A DNA stretch of 64,000 bases, taken from NCBI RefSeq assembly GCF_047501535.1, contig NZ_JAZDRJ010000009.1, positions 62,001 to 126,000 on the forward strand, given 5' to 3'. Position numbers and translations under genes: made by a program. This document shows, piece after piece, positions 45,081 through 54,292 of the stretch. This DNA is from Yanghanlia sp047501535 (GTDB lineage: Bacteria; Pseudomonadota; Gammaproteobacteria; Burkholderiales; Burkholderiaceae_B). Each line of letters opens with the position of its first letter. The first letter of the stretch is position 1. The notes below the pieces were generated by a model. The model made no database searches. It was given only the letters and a program-made list of their open reading frames with translations, and was not told the origin of the DNA.

Positions 45081-46748
45081 ATGGCGATACAGCGCTACCT
45101 GCCTTTTTTGAACTGGCCGCGTTTAACGCTTAAGCGTTTTGAGCGTGAGTTTTTGGCCGGGTTGACGGTAGGGCTTATGGCTTTGCCACAAAGCGTGGCT
45201 TACGCGGGGCTGGCGGGTATGCCGCTGGTGACAGGCATTTACGCAACCTTACTTCCCACGTTGGTGGCCAGTTTGTTCAGCGCAACACCTCGGCTGGCCG
45301 TCGGGCCGACCGCCTTGACATGTTTGCTGGTGTTCGGGGCCTTGTCCGGCATGGCGGAACCCGGCAGCACACAGTGGGTTGTGCTGGCGGGTTGGCTCGC
45401 ACTGCTTAGTGGTGTGTTCCAGATGAGCCTGGGTTTTTTGCGTCAGGGCTGGCTGATGGATCTGGTCAGTGCGCCGGTGCTTATGGCTTTCACGCAGGCC
45501 GCAGCACTGCTTATTATTACTTCCCAGCTTCCGGCCTTGCTGACATTGGGGTGGGGGAGCGAGGCAACTCCCGTTTGGCATCTGCCTTCGGCTGTGTTGG
45601 GTACGGCCGCGCTGGTATTCGTTCTGGTCTGCAAAAAACTAAGGCCTTCACTTCCCGCCGTGTTTTTATTATTGCTAGTTGCTGCTGGTGCAGCATGGCT
45701 GTGGGGGTGGGATGAAAAAGGAGTGGAGGTTGTCGGGCCGCTGCCAGGCGGCTTTCCGTCACTGGGGCTGCCAGGGCGTTTGAGCTTGGAGCAATTGCTC
45801 GAATTGGTCTTTCCAGCCATGGTGATTGCCTTAGTGAGCTTTATGGAAACCGCCGCCAGTGCTCGTTTGGATAGCATTCAATCGGGTGAGCGCTGGAACC
45901 GTGATCAAGACCTGATCGGGCAGGGCGCTGCCAAGTTAAGCGCGGCACTATGTGGGGCGTTTCCCACCAGCACTTCGTTTTCTCGTTCGGCATTAAATCT
46001 CTTTGCGGGCGCTCAGTCCGGCTGGTCGAACGTGTTTTGCGCCTTGGTATTGGCTGTGATGCTGTTGGTGGGCCTACCGGTGCTGGCCTGGGTGCCAAAG
46101 GCGGTACTGGCAGCGATAGTGGTGGGTTCGGTGCTGGGCATGTTCCAATTTCAACCCTGGAAGCGGCTGTGGCAGACTTCACGGCGTGATTTGTTGGTGG
46201 CCCTGACAACACTGGTTGTGACGTATGCGGCAGCACCTTCTATGTATTGGGGCATCTGTGCTGGTCTGGTTCTATCGCTGCTCATTTTTGTGCGCAGGCG
46301 GCTCCGGCCGCGTATCGTTGAGCTGGGTCGCCACCCTGATCTCAGCCTGCGTGATCGGCACTTCTGGAAACTCCCCCCTCTGAGCGAAAACTGTCTGGCG
46401 GTGCGGCCTGACTGCTCACTCGATTACCTGATCGCTCCCGCGGTTGAGCGCCGGATACTGGCTCTGTGCGAAGGCCGGGGCGATTTGCGCAGTGTGTTTA
46501 TCTTCATGCAGGGCGTGAACCTGATAGATGCCACGGGGCTGGAGGTAGTCGCCCGGCTGTTCGAACGGCTACGCAAGCAAGGTCTAAAGATTCATATTGT
46601 TGGGGCCAAACTGGAAGTTGAGCAAAGCATGAAGCGCGTGTTTACGCGTTGGGAAGAGGTGCGTTTTCATCGAACAGAACAAGAGGCATTGCAGGCGATG
46701 GAGACAATGCCTGGCGACGAGAAAGAACAAGCAAGAGAAAGTTCCTGA
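45081..46748 (+). CDS. SulP family anion transporter with STAS domain
   Basis: This 555-residue inner-membrane protein has the SulP signature near the start (GLTVGLMALPQSVAYAGLAGMPLVTGIYATLLP), some 11-12 membrane helices up to about residue 410, and a C-terminal cytoplasmic STAS domain (about 440-540; FIFMQGVNLIDATGLEVVARLFERLRKQGLKI). SulP proteins move sulfate, bicarbonate or carboxylates, often with sodium or protons. The substrate cannot be read from sequence. It starts 70 bases after fliA on the same strand. Confidence 0.88.
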   Translation: MAIQRYLPFLNWPRLTLKRFEREFLAGLTVGLMALPQSVAYAGLAGMPLVTGIYATLLPTLVASLFSATPRLAVGPTALTCLLVFGALSGMAEPGSTQWVVLAGWLALLSGVFQMSLGFLRQGWLMDLVSAPVLMAFTQAAALLIITSQLPALLTLGWGSEATPVWHLPSAVLGTAALVFVLVCKKLRPSLPAVFLLLLVAAGAAWLWGWDEKGVEVVGPLPGGFPSLGLPGRLSLEQLLELVFPAMVIALVSFMETAASARLDSIQSGERWNRDQDLIGQGAAKLSAALCGAFPTSTSFSRSALNLFAGAQSGWSNVFCALVLAVMLLVGLPVLAWVPKAVLAAIVVGSVLGMFQFQPWKRLWQTSRRDLLVALTTLVVTYAAAPSMYWGICAGLVLSLLIFVRRRLRPRIVELGRHPDLSLRDRHFWKLPPLSENCLAVRPDCSLDYLIAPAVERRILALCEGRGDLRSVFIFMQGVNLIDATGLEVVARLFERLRKQGLKIHIVGAKLEVEQSMKRVFTRWEEVRFHRTEQEALQAMETMPGDEKEQARESS

Positions 46749-46828
46749 AATAAGGCCTGTACGATTGAAGTTGTCGCGTTCGTCCGTTATAACGTAGCTT
46801 ACTAATAGCTTAAAAAATTGGAGACAGT

Positions 46829-47044
46829 ATGACGAAAACCTTGTCGTTGGCAGGGTTGCACCACGCGAATCTGGCTGCTGTGACGCGTTCAGGGCTTATG
46901 GCCGCAGTGGCGTCGGCGCAGGGTTTTTCGTTAGATGTCCCCTATATTCCTACTCCTCCTGAAGTCGTTGGTCGCATGCTGATATCCGAAGTCGCTTCAT
47001 CGGGCGCTGCCGAGGTGCTGAACTGGAAAGGTTCGCGTCAGTGA
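46829..47044 (+). pseudogene. Short ORF with N-terminal motif of a SAM methyltransferase (truncated)
   Basis: The 71-residue product starts at an ATG with GGAGAC upstream. It has a hydrophobic signal-like stretch ending near ASAQ and then SLDVPYIPTPPEVVGRML, which I recognise as the lead-in of a class of SAM-dependent methyltransferases in which a D-x-G-x-G-D-G SAM loop normally comes next. Here the reading ends after 22 more residues without it. The stop overlaps the GTG of the permease by four bases (47041-47044), so it may survive as a leader peptide for translational coupling. Function of the short product is unknown. Confidence 0.5.
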
Positions 47045-48450
47045 GCGGGGGTTCTGCAGTGCCAGCTTCAGTTGCTGCTACGCCGGGTACGAGTGCTACA
47101 CCGCTTAACAAAGGGTTGTCGGTGTGGGATGCCGTCGCCATCCTGGTTGGGGTGGTGGTGGGTATCGGGATATTCGGCTTTCCGCCTCTTGTCGCCATGA
47201 ATGCGCCCTCCGCTGCGGCCTATATGGGGCTGTGGGTGGCGGGGGGCTTAGTTATGTTGGTTGGCGCCCTGTGCTACGCCGAACTCGGCAGCGCCTACCC
47301 CGACGCGGGGGGCGAATACGCATTTTTGGGCCGAGCATGGGGCGCTGATGTCGCTTTGCTGTTCGCCTGGGCGCGGTGCTCCATTATTCAAACGGGAGCC
47401 ATCGCTGCAGTGGCTTTCATCTTTGGCGATTATGCTCAGGTGCTGATTCCTTTGGGCAATCATGGCCCGGCAATATACGCCGCGCTCGTGGTGGTTGCGC
47501 TCACAGTGCTTAACGTGTTGGGCAGCATGGAGTCGCGGCGCGTGCAGTGGGTGCTTACAGTTGGGTCGGTTTTGGCGCTGGTCGCGATGGCGATAGGCGG
47601 TCTGTTGCTGGGCGACGGTAGCCTGGCCTCAGCAGGCGCCACGTCTGCTTCTGTGTCTGCCACCGGTGCTAGCGTCGTTTCCTTCACAGAGCTGGCCGGC
47701 ATGCTGGGTATGGGCATGGTGTTTGTGCTGCTGACTTATGGTGGTTGGAACGAAGCCGCCTATTTGTCAGGGGAGATTCGCGATGTGGGCCGGAACATGC
47801 TCAGGGTTCTGCTCTATGGCACGGCCATCATCGTGGCACTGTATGTGTTGGTGAACCTGGCTTATTTGCAGGTGTTCGGCCTGGAAGGGCTGCGTAACAC
47901 TCATGCGGTGGGCGCTGATATGTCGCGTTTGCTGGCGGGGCCATGGGCGGCAGTGCTGCTTAGCGTGCTGGTGTGTTGCACCGCATTAGGTACGGTTAAT
48001 GCCTGCATTTTCACGGGGGGCCGGGTGTATGTGTCGCTAGGCCGCGATGTCCCCGCACTAAAAAAACTGGGGGCCTGGAGCCAGCAGCGCGAAACGCCTG
48101 TTCGCGCTCTGTGGGTGCAAGGGGGCATTACCCTGGGGCTTGTGTTGTTTGGCGCACTTGCGGAAAACGGCCTGCAAGCTATGGTGGCCTATACCTCGCC
48201 AGTGTTCTGGCTGTTCATGTTTCTGACAGCACTGGCGTTGATTCGTTTGCGCCATAAGGACCCCAGCCACCCGCGCCCCTTCCGGGTGCCGCTGTATCCC
48301 ATTATGCCGCTGGTGCTGGCCCTAATGTGTCTGGGCCTGTTTTGGTCCAGTGTGTCCTATGCCGGTTCGGGCTCGTTGTTAGGGCTTCTGGTTCTGCTAT
48401 TAGGCCTGCCCTTGTGCTGGTTGCGGCGCCGTCAACGTTTTTTGGCGTGA
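47041..48450 (+). CDS. APC family amino acid or polyamine permease
   Basis: The 469-residue protein has about 12 membrane helices. The APC hallmark GVVVGIGIFGFPPLVA in helix 1 and SAYPDAGGEYAFLGRAWG after helix 2 are present, as is TYGGWNEAAYLSGEIRD in helix 6, typical of LAT/YfnA-like transporters. The substrate is probably an amino acid, not resolvable here. Start is GTG at 47041, coupled to the short ORF before it. Its 3' end overlaps the convergent GGDEF gene by 19 bases. Confidence 0.88.
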   Translation: MSGGSAVPASVAATPGTSATPLNKGLSVWDAVAILVGVVVGIGIFGFPPLVAMNAPSAAAYMGLWVAGGLVMLVGALCYAELGSAYPDAGGEYAFLGRAWGADVALLFAWARCSIIQTGAIAAVAFIFGDYAQVLIPLGNHGPAIYAALVVVALTVLNVLGSMESRRVQWVLTVGSVLALVAMAIGGLLLGDGSLASAGATSASVSATGASVVSFTELAGMLGMGMVFVLLTYGGWNEAAYLSGEIRDVGRNMLRVLLYGTAIIVALYVLVNLAYLQVFGLEGLRNTHAVGADMSRLLAGPWAAVLLSVLVCCTALGTVNACIFTGGRVYVSLGRDVPALKKLGAWSQQRETPVRALWVQGGITLGLVLFGALAENGLQAMVAYTSPVFWLFMFLTALALIRLRHKDPSHPRPFRVPLYPIMPLVLALMCLGLFWSSVSYAGSGSLLGLLVLLLGLPLCWLRRRQRFLA

Positions 48451-49889
48451 TATTCGCGCTTCTCTTCATACATGGCCATGTCGGCGCGGCGCAGCATGTC
48501 GTCCAGCCATTCAGCGGATGCACAGGTGGCCATGCCCATAGACAGGCTTACAGCCTGTTGAGTGGCGTAGTACTGGTTGTTAATGACCACAAGCTTTTTG
48601 ATGTCTTCCATTTGCTGTAGGCCATCCTGTTCTGTGGCGCCCGGCATCAGAATAATGAATTCGTCGCCCCCGGTGCGCGAGGCGTGCGCAGGTTTTTCAA
48701 CGGCCTGCGCGATGATTTCACCGCAGCGGCGCAGCAGGCTGTCGCCGGCCGCATGGCCTTCTTCATCGTTGGTCCGCTTCAGGTTGTTGAGGTCCAGGAC
48801 AATCGCTGTGATGGGGTATATGCCTTTGCGGCGTATGCGCTCTACTTCTTCAGTAAAGAAGGTGCGGTTTTTCAGGCCGGTCAGGACATCGTGCTGTCCG
48901 AGGTATTCAAGGTAATGTTCGGCTTTCTTGCGGGCAGTGATGTCGGTAAAGGCAAGCATGACCTGATCCCAACGCGCTTCGTGCCCAGGTACGACCCACA
49001 GCTGCAAATGCGTGTGTACCGCATGGCCGTCAAGTGCGTAGCCGGTCATTTCCCTTTGCTGGTGCAAAGTGCCTTCCCATAAATCAACCAGGTGTTCCCG
49101 CAGCTGATAGTGCATGTCTTGGCGGAAAATGTCGCGCAGACGGGCCTGCAGTGTGGCTTTGTCCGGTGCACGGAATAGCTTGAGGGTTTGCTGGTTGACG
49201 TCAAGAACTAGCAACTCATTGAGGCAGCGGTGGATGAACTCGGGGTGGACTTCAATGAAAGTGCGAAAGTCCACAATGCCACGTTGCCGCACTTCCGTGA
49301 GTAGCTTATGAATAGACGAGTAGTCGGCCACCCATAATGACACGGGGGCATTCTCGAACAGACGACGTGCGTAGGCTTCGCTGGCGGCCACTTGGCGCCG
49401 GGCCGACTCCTGCTTTGTGATGTCCTCTATGACAACCAATACACGATCCCAACTTTCTTCGTGATCAGGCAGCACCACACCCTTAAGCAATAAGTCGAGC
49501 CGGCGGTTGTCCAGCGTGTAATTGACTGTCTGGCTCTGAAAGCGGCCCGCTCCCGACCACAACTGTTCCAGTTCATCAATATGTGCGGTATGCATATCGT
49601 CGCGAAAAACGCGCTCGAGCTGATTGGAGAGCTCTTGAAAGCTTTGCGCCCCATAAAGGCTAAGGGTGCGGGCGTTGACGCGTAGCAGGCGAATACGACT
49701 TGAACATTGGCTAATACGTTCTGGGTCGGCCAGCAGGTGACTGCGAATATCCCTGACCCCTTCAGCTCGCCATTGGTCGAAGAGTATCTTCAGTTCACTG
49801 TAGTCTTCCAGCCACATCGAGGTGGGGGAGATATCAAAAAGATCGAGGCCTGCCTCGGTGATGGGGATATTTGCAACAAGGATATTCAT
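48432..49889 (-). CDS. Diguanylate cyclase with two related PAS-like modules
   Basis: This 485-residue cytoplasmic protein (no membrane helix seen) makes cyclic di-GMP by its C-terminal GGDEF domain; the active loop TGGDEF lies at about 405-410. The allosteric RxxD site five residues before is replaced (EKPA), so product inhibition is probably lost. The first 310 residues hold two similar modules (about 15-160 and 175-310), each with a LWxxDYS start, a VNxxTL centre and a WDxVLVxxxDIT end. These look like PAS-type sensors from an internal duplication. The signal is unknown. Confidence 0.85.
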   Translation of the reverse strand: MNILVANIPITEAGLDLFDISPTSMWLEDYSELKILFDQWRAEGVRDIRSHLLADPERISQCSSRIRLLRVNARTLSLYGAQSFQELSNQLERVFRDDMHTAHIDELEQLWSGAGRFQSQTVNYTLDNRRLDLLLKGVVLPDHEESWDRVLVVIEDITKQESARRQVAASEAYARRLFENAPVSLWVADYSSIHKLLTEVRQRGIVDFRTFIEVHPEFIHRCLNELLVLDVNQQTLKLFRAPDKATLQARLRDIFRQDMHYQLREHLVDLWEGTLHQQREMTGYALDGHAVHTHLQLWVVPGHEARWDQVMLAFTDITARKKAEHYLEYLGQHDVLTGLKNRTFFTEEVERIRRKGIYPITAIVLDLNNLKRTNDEEGHAAGDSLLRRCGEIIAQAVEKPAHASRTGGDEFIILMPGATEQDGLQQMEDIKKLVVINNQYYATQQAVSLSMGMATCASAEWLDDMLRRADMAMYEEKREYHAKKR

Positions 49890-50055
49890 AGTGTGATCGA
49901 AATAAACAAGCCCTCAATCTTACGGTAAGACAGGGCTTTCTGGCAGATACGCGGATATTCTTGACACGGGTTGAGTATCAAACGGCTGGAGATTGAGCGT
50001 TGATTGCATGTGTGTTGGTCTTGTGAGCACACAGAATACGCGGCGAAAATGACAA

Positions 50056-50076
50056 GGGGCGGTCATAGACCGCCCC
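50056..50076 (-). terminator. Terminator of the dctPQM-type operon
   Basis: GGGGCGGTC, a 3-base loop and GACCGCCCC form a perfect 9-bp stem 23 bases after the dctM stop, followed on the minus strand by TTGTCATTTTCG. A U-poor but plausible intrinsic terminator. The rest of the 209-base gap to the GGDEF gene shows no gene; it must carry that gene's promoter. Confidence 0.7.
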
Positions 50077-50098
50077 GCGAACTCATGGACTGCTTTAC

Positions 50099-52015
50099 TT
50101 AGTACAGAACCTCAGGCAACCACAAACCGATGCCCGGGAACAGGTACATCAACACAATGGCGAGAATCTGAATTCCCATGAATGGCAACATGCCCAGGAA
50201 GATCTGATTCAACGTCACATGAGGTGGCGATACCCCCTTCAGGTAAAACGCCGACATGGCTACCGGTGGCGACAGGAAGGCAGTTTGCAGGTTCAGTGCG
50301 ACCAAGAGGCCGAAGAACAGTGGGTCAATGCCGAAGTGGTTAACCAAGGGCAGGAAGATGGGCATGAAGATCACGATGATCTCAGTCCATTCCAGAGGCC
50401 AGCCCAGGAGGAAAATCACCACCTGCGACATGATCAGGAACTGCACTGGCGTGAGATCCATGCTCAACACCCAGGCGTTGATGATTTCTTGCCCGCCTAG
50501 CAGAGCAAAGGCCGCCGAGAAAATGGCAGACCCTACGAACAGCCAGCACACCATGGCGCTGGTCTTGGCTGCCAGATACACGGATTCTTTCATCATGCCC
50601 ATATTCAGCCGGCCATAGGCGAACGCCAGTAGTATGCCGCCGAAGGCGCCCATGGCCGCAGCTTCTGATGGTGTGGCAAAGCCAAACACAATACTGCCCA
50701 GCACTGCTGCAATGAGAATGGCGAGCGGGAAGAACGACCCAATCAGCATCTTGAAGATTTCCAGCCGTGCAAAGGTAAACATGACGTAGAAAATCAGCAT
50801 GATGACTGTGCCGATGGCCAGAACAATCCAGAACCAAGTTGGTGCAGGTTCACGAGGGGGACTGGCTGCCTCGCTGGATTCTTCTACCGCCTCGGCTTGC
50901 GCATTGGCGTCGGTGGTGTCGTCAGCCGCGTCGAAGCCCAGCCCCATGGGTTGCAGGCTTTCAGCGCCTTCAGGCTCGGCCAAGCCGCCGCCATACAGGT
51001 CGCTGTCGTCGTCAAAACTGCCAAAGCCGCCCATTTCCTGTAAGCCGTAATCCACCGTAACGACGGGGGCGGTCACAACTTTATATGTCAGGCTCATGGC
51101 CGCTACGAAAATGACGGCAGGCAAAACGACCAATGCCAGGTTGCGCAGCAGGACAGCCATGGGGATGTCGGCGTTGTTTTTACCCTTGATAGCCTTAAGC
51201 AGGGCGGGCAGCGCCTTGTTGCTGATAGTGTCTTTGAGTGTTTCTGCAAACGGTGGCAAATCAACCCGGCGTTCTTCTTCGGATAGCGGGGGCGCCGATT
51301 TGGGAAAAATTTTTGCCATCAGAATGACATACAACACATACAGGCTGGCCAGCATCAGGCCAGGGAAAAATGCGCCTGCATAGAGCTTAACAACTGATAC
51401 ACCGGCTACGGCACCATATACGATGAGTAGCACCGAAGGCGGAATCATGATGCCCAGGCAGCCGCCGGCAGTGATGGCGCCTGCTGTCAGGCGGACGCTG
51501 TATCCGGCTTTCATCATAGCCGGCATAGCCAGCAGCCCCATGAGAGTGACGACAGCACCCACAATGCCGGTTGCCGTCGCAAATACCGCGCACGTAACAA
51601 TGGTGGCTACGCCCAGGGAGCCGGGGATGCGAGCAAGCACTAAGTGCATGCTTTTGAACAGTTTTTCGATCAGGTTGGCGCGTTCAACCAAATACCCCAT
51701 GAAGATGAACAGCGGTACGGCGATCAGTACGTCGTTGGTCATCACAGAATAGGCGCGCAGCACCATGAGATCGAGTGTTTGTTCAATGGCCGTCTGCATG
51801 GGCAGCTGGCTGTAGGCCAGATACGTGAACACGACACCCATACCCATCAAGGTGAAGGCAGTGGGGAAGCCCAGCATAATCGTGACCACGATGAGGGCCA
51901 GCATCAGCAGCCCAAGGTGACCGTTGGTGATGTTCTCCGGAGACGGCATCAGAATGGCGATGCCCACCACGATGGCTATCAGGATGGACAAGCCGAACCA
52001 TACTTCTTTTCTCAT
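50099..52015 (-). CDS. TRAP transporter large permease (DctM type)
   Basis: This is the large membrane subunit that drives sodium-coupled uptake of organic acids in TRAP systems. The DctM core is seen from helix 2 on (LMLALIVVTIMLGFPTAFTLMGMGVVF) with the GGCLGIMIPPSVLLIVYG motif and the FATPSEAAAMGAFGGILLAF motif. At 638 residues it exceeds the usual 430 because of a middle part (about 240-410), including an Asp/Glu/Gly-rich stretch (about 318-390) with no membrane character. Long DctM forms are known in the mannitol/chloroaromatic TRAP group. It is 14 bases after dctQ. Confidence 0.9.
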   Translation of the reverse strand: MRKEVWFGLSILIAIVVGIAILMPSPENITNGHLGLLMLALIVVTIMLGFPTAFTLMGMGVVFTYLAYSQLPMQTAIEQTLDLMVLRAYSVMTNDVLIAVPLFIFMGYLVERANLIEKLFKSMHLVLARIPGSLGVATIVTCAVFATATGIVGAVVTLMGLLAMPAMMKAGYSVRLTAGAITAGGCLGIMIPPSVLLIVYGAVAGVSVVKLYAGAFFPGLMLASLYVLYVILMAKIFPKSAPPLSEEERRVDLPPFAETLKDTISNKALPALLKAIKGKNNADIPMAVLLRNLALVVLPAVIFVAAMSLTYKVVTAPVVTVDYGLQEMGGFGSFDDDSDLYGGGLAEPEGAESLQPMGLGFDAADDTTDANAQAEAVEESSEAASPPREPAPTWFWIVLAIGTVIMLIFYVMFTFARLEIFKMLIGSFFPLAILIAAVLGSIVFGFATPSEAAAMGAFGGILLAFAYGRLNMGMMKESVYLAAKTSAMVCWLFVGSAIFSAAFALLGGQEIINAWVLSMDLTPVQFLIMSQVVIFLLGWPLEWTEIIVIFMPIFLPLVNHFGIDPLFFGLLVALNLQTAFLSPPVAMSAFYLKGVSPPHVTLNQIFLGMLPFMGIQILAIVLMYLFPGIGLWLPEVLY

Positions 52016-52029
52016 TGTCAGTTCCTTTG

Positions 52030-52641
52030 CTATCGCTGTGTCGACGTGGAAGTATTGGCCTCGGGCGACGTGCCTCCCACATTAACCATGCCCTTCAGTT
52101 TGTCTAGATCGACCTCTTCAACGTCTTGGTCGCGTCGTGGCCAAGCGCCCTGCTTAAGGCAGGCGATGCAATACACGACTTCAACAAACCCCTGAAATAG
52201 CAAAGTGAGCCCAGCGATTGGAATGACAGCCTTGAAAGGATAGAGAGGAGGACCGCCGGAAGCGAGGCTTGAGGTTTCCCTGATGGCCCAGGATTCTTCG
52301 AAATAGTAGAAGCCGGCCCAGCACAGGGCGATGACTCCTGGAAAATAGAAAAGAAAGTACAGGGCGAGATCAAGCCCGGCCTGCAGGCGGGGTGGAAAAA
52401 AACCATAGAGCACATCGCCGCGCACGTGGCCGTTCTTGGAAAGCGTGTATGCGCCTGCCATCATGAACAAGGTGCCATACATCATGTTCATGGCGTCGAA
52501 CGCCCACGCGTGCGGTGCCGCGAACACGTATCGGGATATGACTTCGTAGGTAATGAACAACGTGAGCGCCAGGACAAGCCAACCGAAAAACTGGCCTATC
52601 CGGGTATTCACGCGGTCAATGATGAACAACACTTTCTGCAT
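52030..52641 (-). CDS. TRAP transporter small permease (DctQ type)
   Basis: The small membrane subunit has 203 residues and four membrane helices, with the typical VLALTLFITYEVISRYVFAAPHAWAFDAMNMMYGTLFMMAGAYTLSKNGHVRGDVLY motif spread over helices 1-3. The C-terminal 45 residues are polar. It is co-directional with dctM and 206 bases downstream of dctP, with a terminator hairpin in between. Confidence 0.9.
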   Translation of the reverse strand: MQKVLFIIDRVNTRIGQFFGWLVLALTLFITYEVISRYVFAAPHAWAFDAMNMMYGTLFMMAGAYTLSKNGHVRGDVLYGFFPPRLQAGLDLALYFLFYFPGVIALCWAGFYYFEESWAIRETSSLASGGPPLYPFKAVIPIAGLTLLFQGFVEVVYCIACLKQGAWPRRDQDVEEVDLDKLKGMVNVGGTSPEANTSTSTQR

Positions 52642-52790
52642 GGAGAACCTACCTGTGGCCGTCGAGCGGCGCTACCATCCGACCCGCACGGATGTTCCCG
52701 GGTACGGGAACGCTCTGTGGGTGTGGCGAGAATCTTCCATATGTCCGCCTGAGTACTGCTGGGCAGAACGCCAGAGGAGCATATGGTGCC

Positions 52791-52827
52791 AAAAAAACAC
52801 CATCAGCTTTTGTGAGCGATGGTGTTT
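52791..52827 (-). terminator. Intrinsic terminator between dctP and dctQ
   Basis: AAACACCATC (52795-52804) pairs with GATGGTGTTT (52818-52827) across a 13-base loop, and on the minus strand a run of seven T follows the stem. It lies 20 bases after the dctP stop. A leaky terminator here would keep binding protein in excess over the permease, a common need in binding-protein systems. Confidence 0.85.
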
Positions 52828-52847
52828 AAGAGCCCTACATGGAAAGA

Positions 52848-54005
52848 TCAGCTCTTTGTCTGGCGACGGCCGAAATAGTGGTTGTAAGCCATGCGACGGT
52901 TGTTGTTGGTGTCCATGTCCCATGCCAGAGCACGTTGTGCGAAAGCGCGTTGAGATTCTTCGATCTCTTTGAACATTGGGTTGGTTTTGGCTTTTTCTTC
53001 CACGATTCGATCCCAGACTTGCAGTTGCTGCTGCAGGATGGTGTCGGGCGTTTTGTAGAACTTCACACCGTCTTCCTGTTGCAGCTTGATGTAGTCTTCG
53101 GAATAGCGGTGGATGGCTTTCCAGGACATATCGGCCGAGGCGGCTTCGCATGCATTGGTGACAATGGCACGCAGTTTTTCAGGCAGAGCCTCGTATTTGG
53201 GCTTGTTGAAAATAACTTCAAAAGTTTCCGACGACTGGTGGAAGCTTTGCAGCATACATACCTTGGAAACGTCGGGGAAGCCCAGCAGACGGTCGGACGT
53301 GGCGTTGTTGAATTCAGCACCATCGAGCAGGCCGCGATCGAGAGCGGGAACGATTTCACCGCCAGGCAGGGCGTTGACGGCCGCACCCATTTCGGTGAAC
53401 AGGTCGATTGCCAAGCCGTTGGTGCGGAACTTCAGGCCTTTGAGGTCTTCAGTGCGCGTGACGGGCTTTTTGAACCAACCAAACGGTTGGGTGGGCATGG
53501 GCCCGTAAAGGATAGAGACTACGTTGACACCGATAGACTCGTAGAGTTTATCGAGAAGCTCTTTTCCGCCCGCATACTTGTACCAGGACAGCAGCATGTT
53601 GGCGTCCATGCCAAAGGCGGGGCCGGAAGAGAACAGCGCCAGCGCATTCTGCTTGCCGTAGTTGTAGCCTAGAACGCCATGGCCGCCGTCAAGCGTACCT
53701 TTGGCAACGGCATCTAGTAGTGAGAATGCAGGCACCACGGCGCCAGCGGGCAAAACTTCGAGCTTGAGTTCGCCGCCTGACATATCGTTAATTTTGGCGG
53801 CAAGATCGAGTGCGTATTCGTGGAAGATATCGACCGTAGGCCAGGTGCTCTGGAAGCGGAACGTGACAGGGGATTGTGCCTTCACAATGGCGGGAAAGGC
53901 CATCGTTGCGGCGGCTGCCGTACCGGCTGCCGCGCCTCCTAGAAAGCGGCGCCGTGAATTTTGTACGGGAGTTTCGGTATTGCTGACTGCAGAGCTGCTC
54001 TTCAT
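52848..54005 (-). CDS. TRAP transporter substrate-binding protein (DctP type), Tat-exported
   Basis: This 385-residue periplasmic binding protein has a twin-arginine signal (Arg18-Arg19-Arg20-Phe-Leu-Gly-Gly, hydrophobic to about 40, cleavage near KAQ at 42-44). The mature part has the DctP pattern (FRFQSTWPTVDIFHEYALDLAAKINDMSGGELKLEVLPAGAVV; RTEDLKGLKFRTNGLAIDLFTEMGA; ALDRGLLDGAEFNN). It resembles the TakP/FcbT1 group whose ligands are 2-oxo acids or aromatic and sugar acids. The exact ligand is unknown. The 287 bases upstream are AT-rich with no gene. Confidence 0.92.
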   Translation of the reverse strand: MKSSSAVSNTETPVQNSRRRFLGGAAAGTAAAATMAFPAIVKAQSPVTFRFQSTWPTVDIFHEYALDLAAKINDMSGGELKLEVLPAGAVVPAFSLLDAVAKGTLDGGHGVLGYNYGKQNALALFSSGPAFGMDANMLLSWYKYAGGKELLDKLYESIGVNVVSILYGPMPTQPFGWFKKPVTRTEDLKGLKFRTNGLAIDLFTEMGAAVNALPGGEIVPALDRGLLDGAEFNNATSDRLLGFPDVSKVCMLQSFHQSSETFEVIFNKPKYEALPEKLRAIVTNACEAASADMSWKAIHRYSEDYIKLQQEDGVKFYKTPDTILQQQLQVWDRIVEEKAKTNPMFKEIEESQRAFAQRALAWDMDTNNNRRMAYNHYFGRRQTKS

Positions 54006-54292
54006 CGGTGTCTCCTTGTTGATCTGTACTTTGGAACAGCAGTATGACTTTTTAGCTTTTCTTTTATTAGAACCAGCGTTGCTTTTATAGGCGATGCCAT
54101 AGGTAGCGTCAATGAGGGATACCGAATGTAAAAAAAGCCCTAAGACTATTGTTTATGCATTCCTTATGTAGAAATAGGTTGTTGATTTTAAAGTTGTTTT
54201 ATTCTGTTTTTTGTATTCTGGCGGTTGTTGCTGACGGAACCCGAGTTGCGAGCAGGCAGGGTAATTACCGAGATCAGGAAATATTTAGAAAC

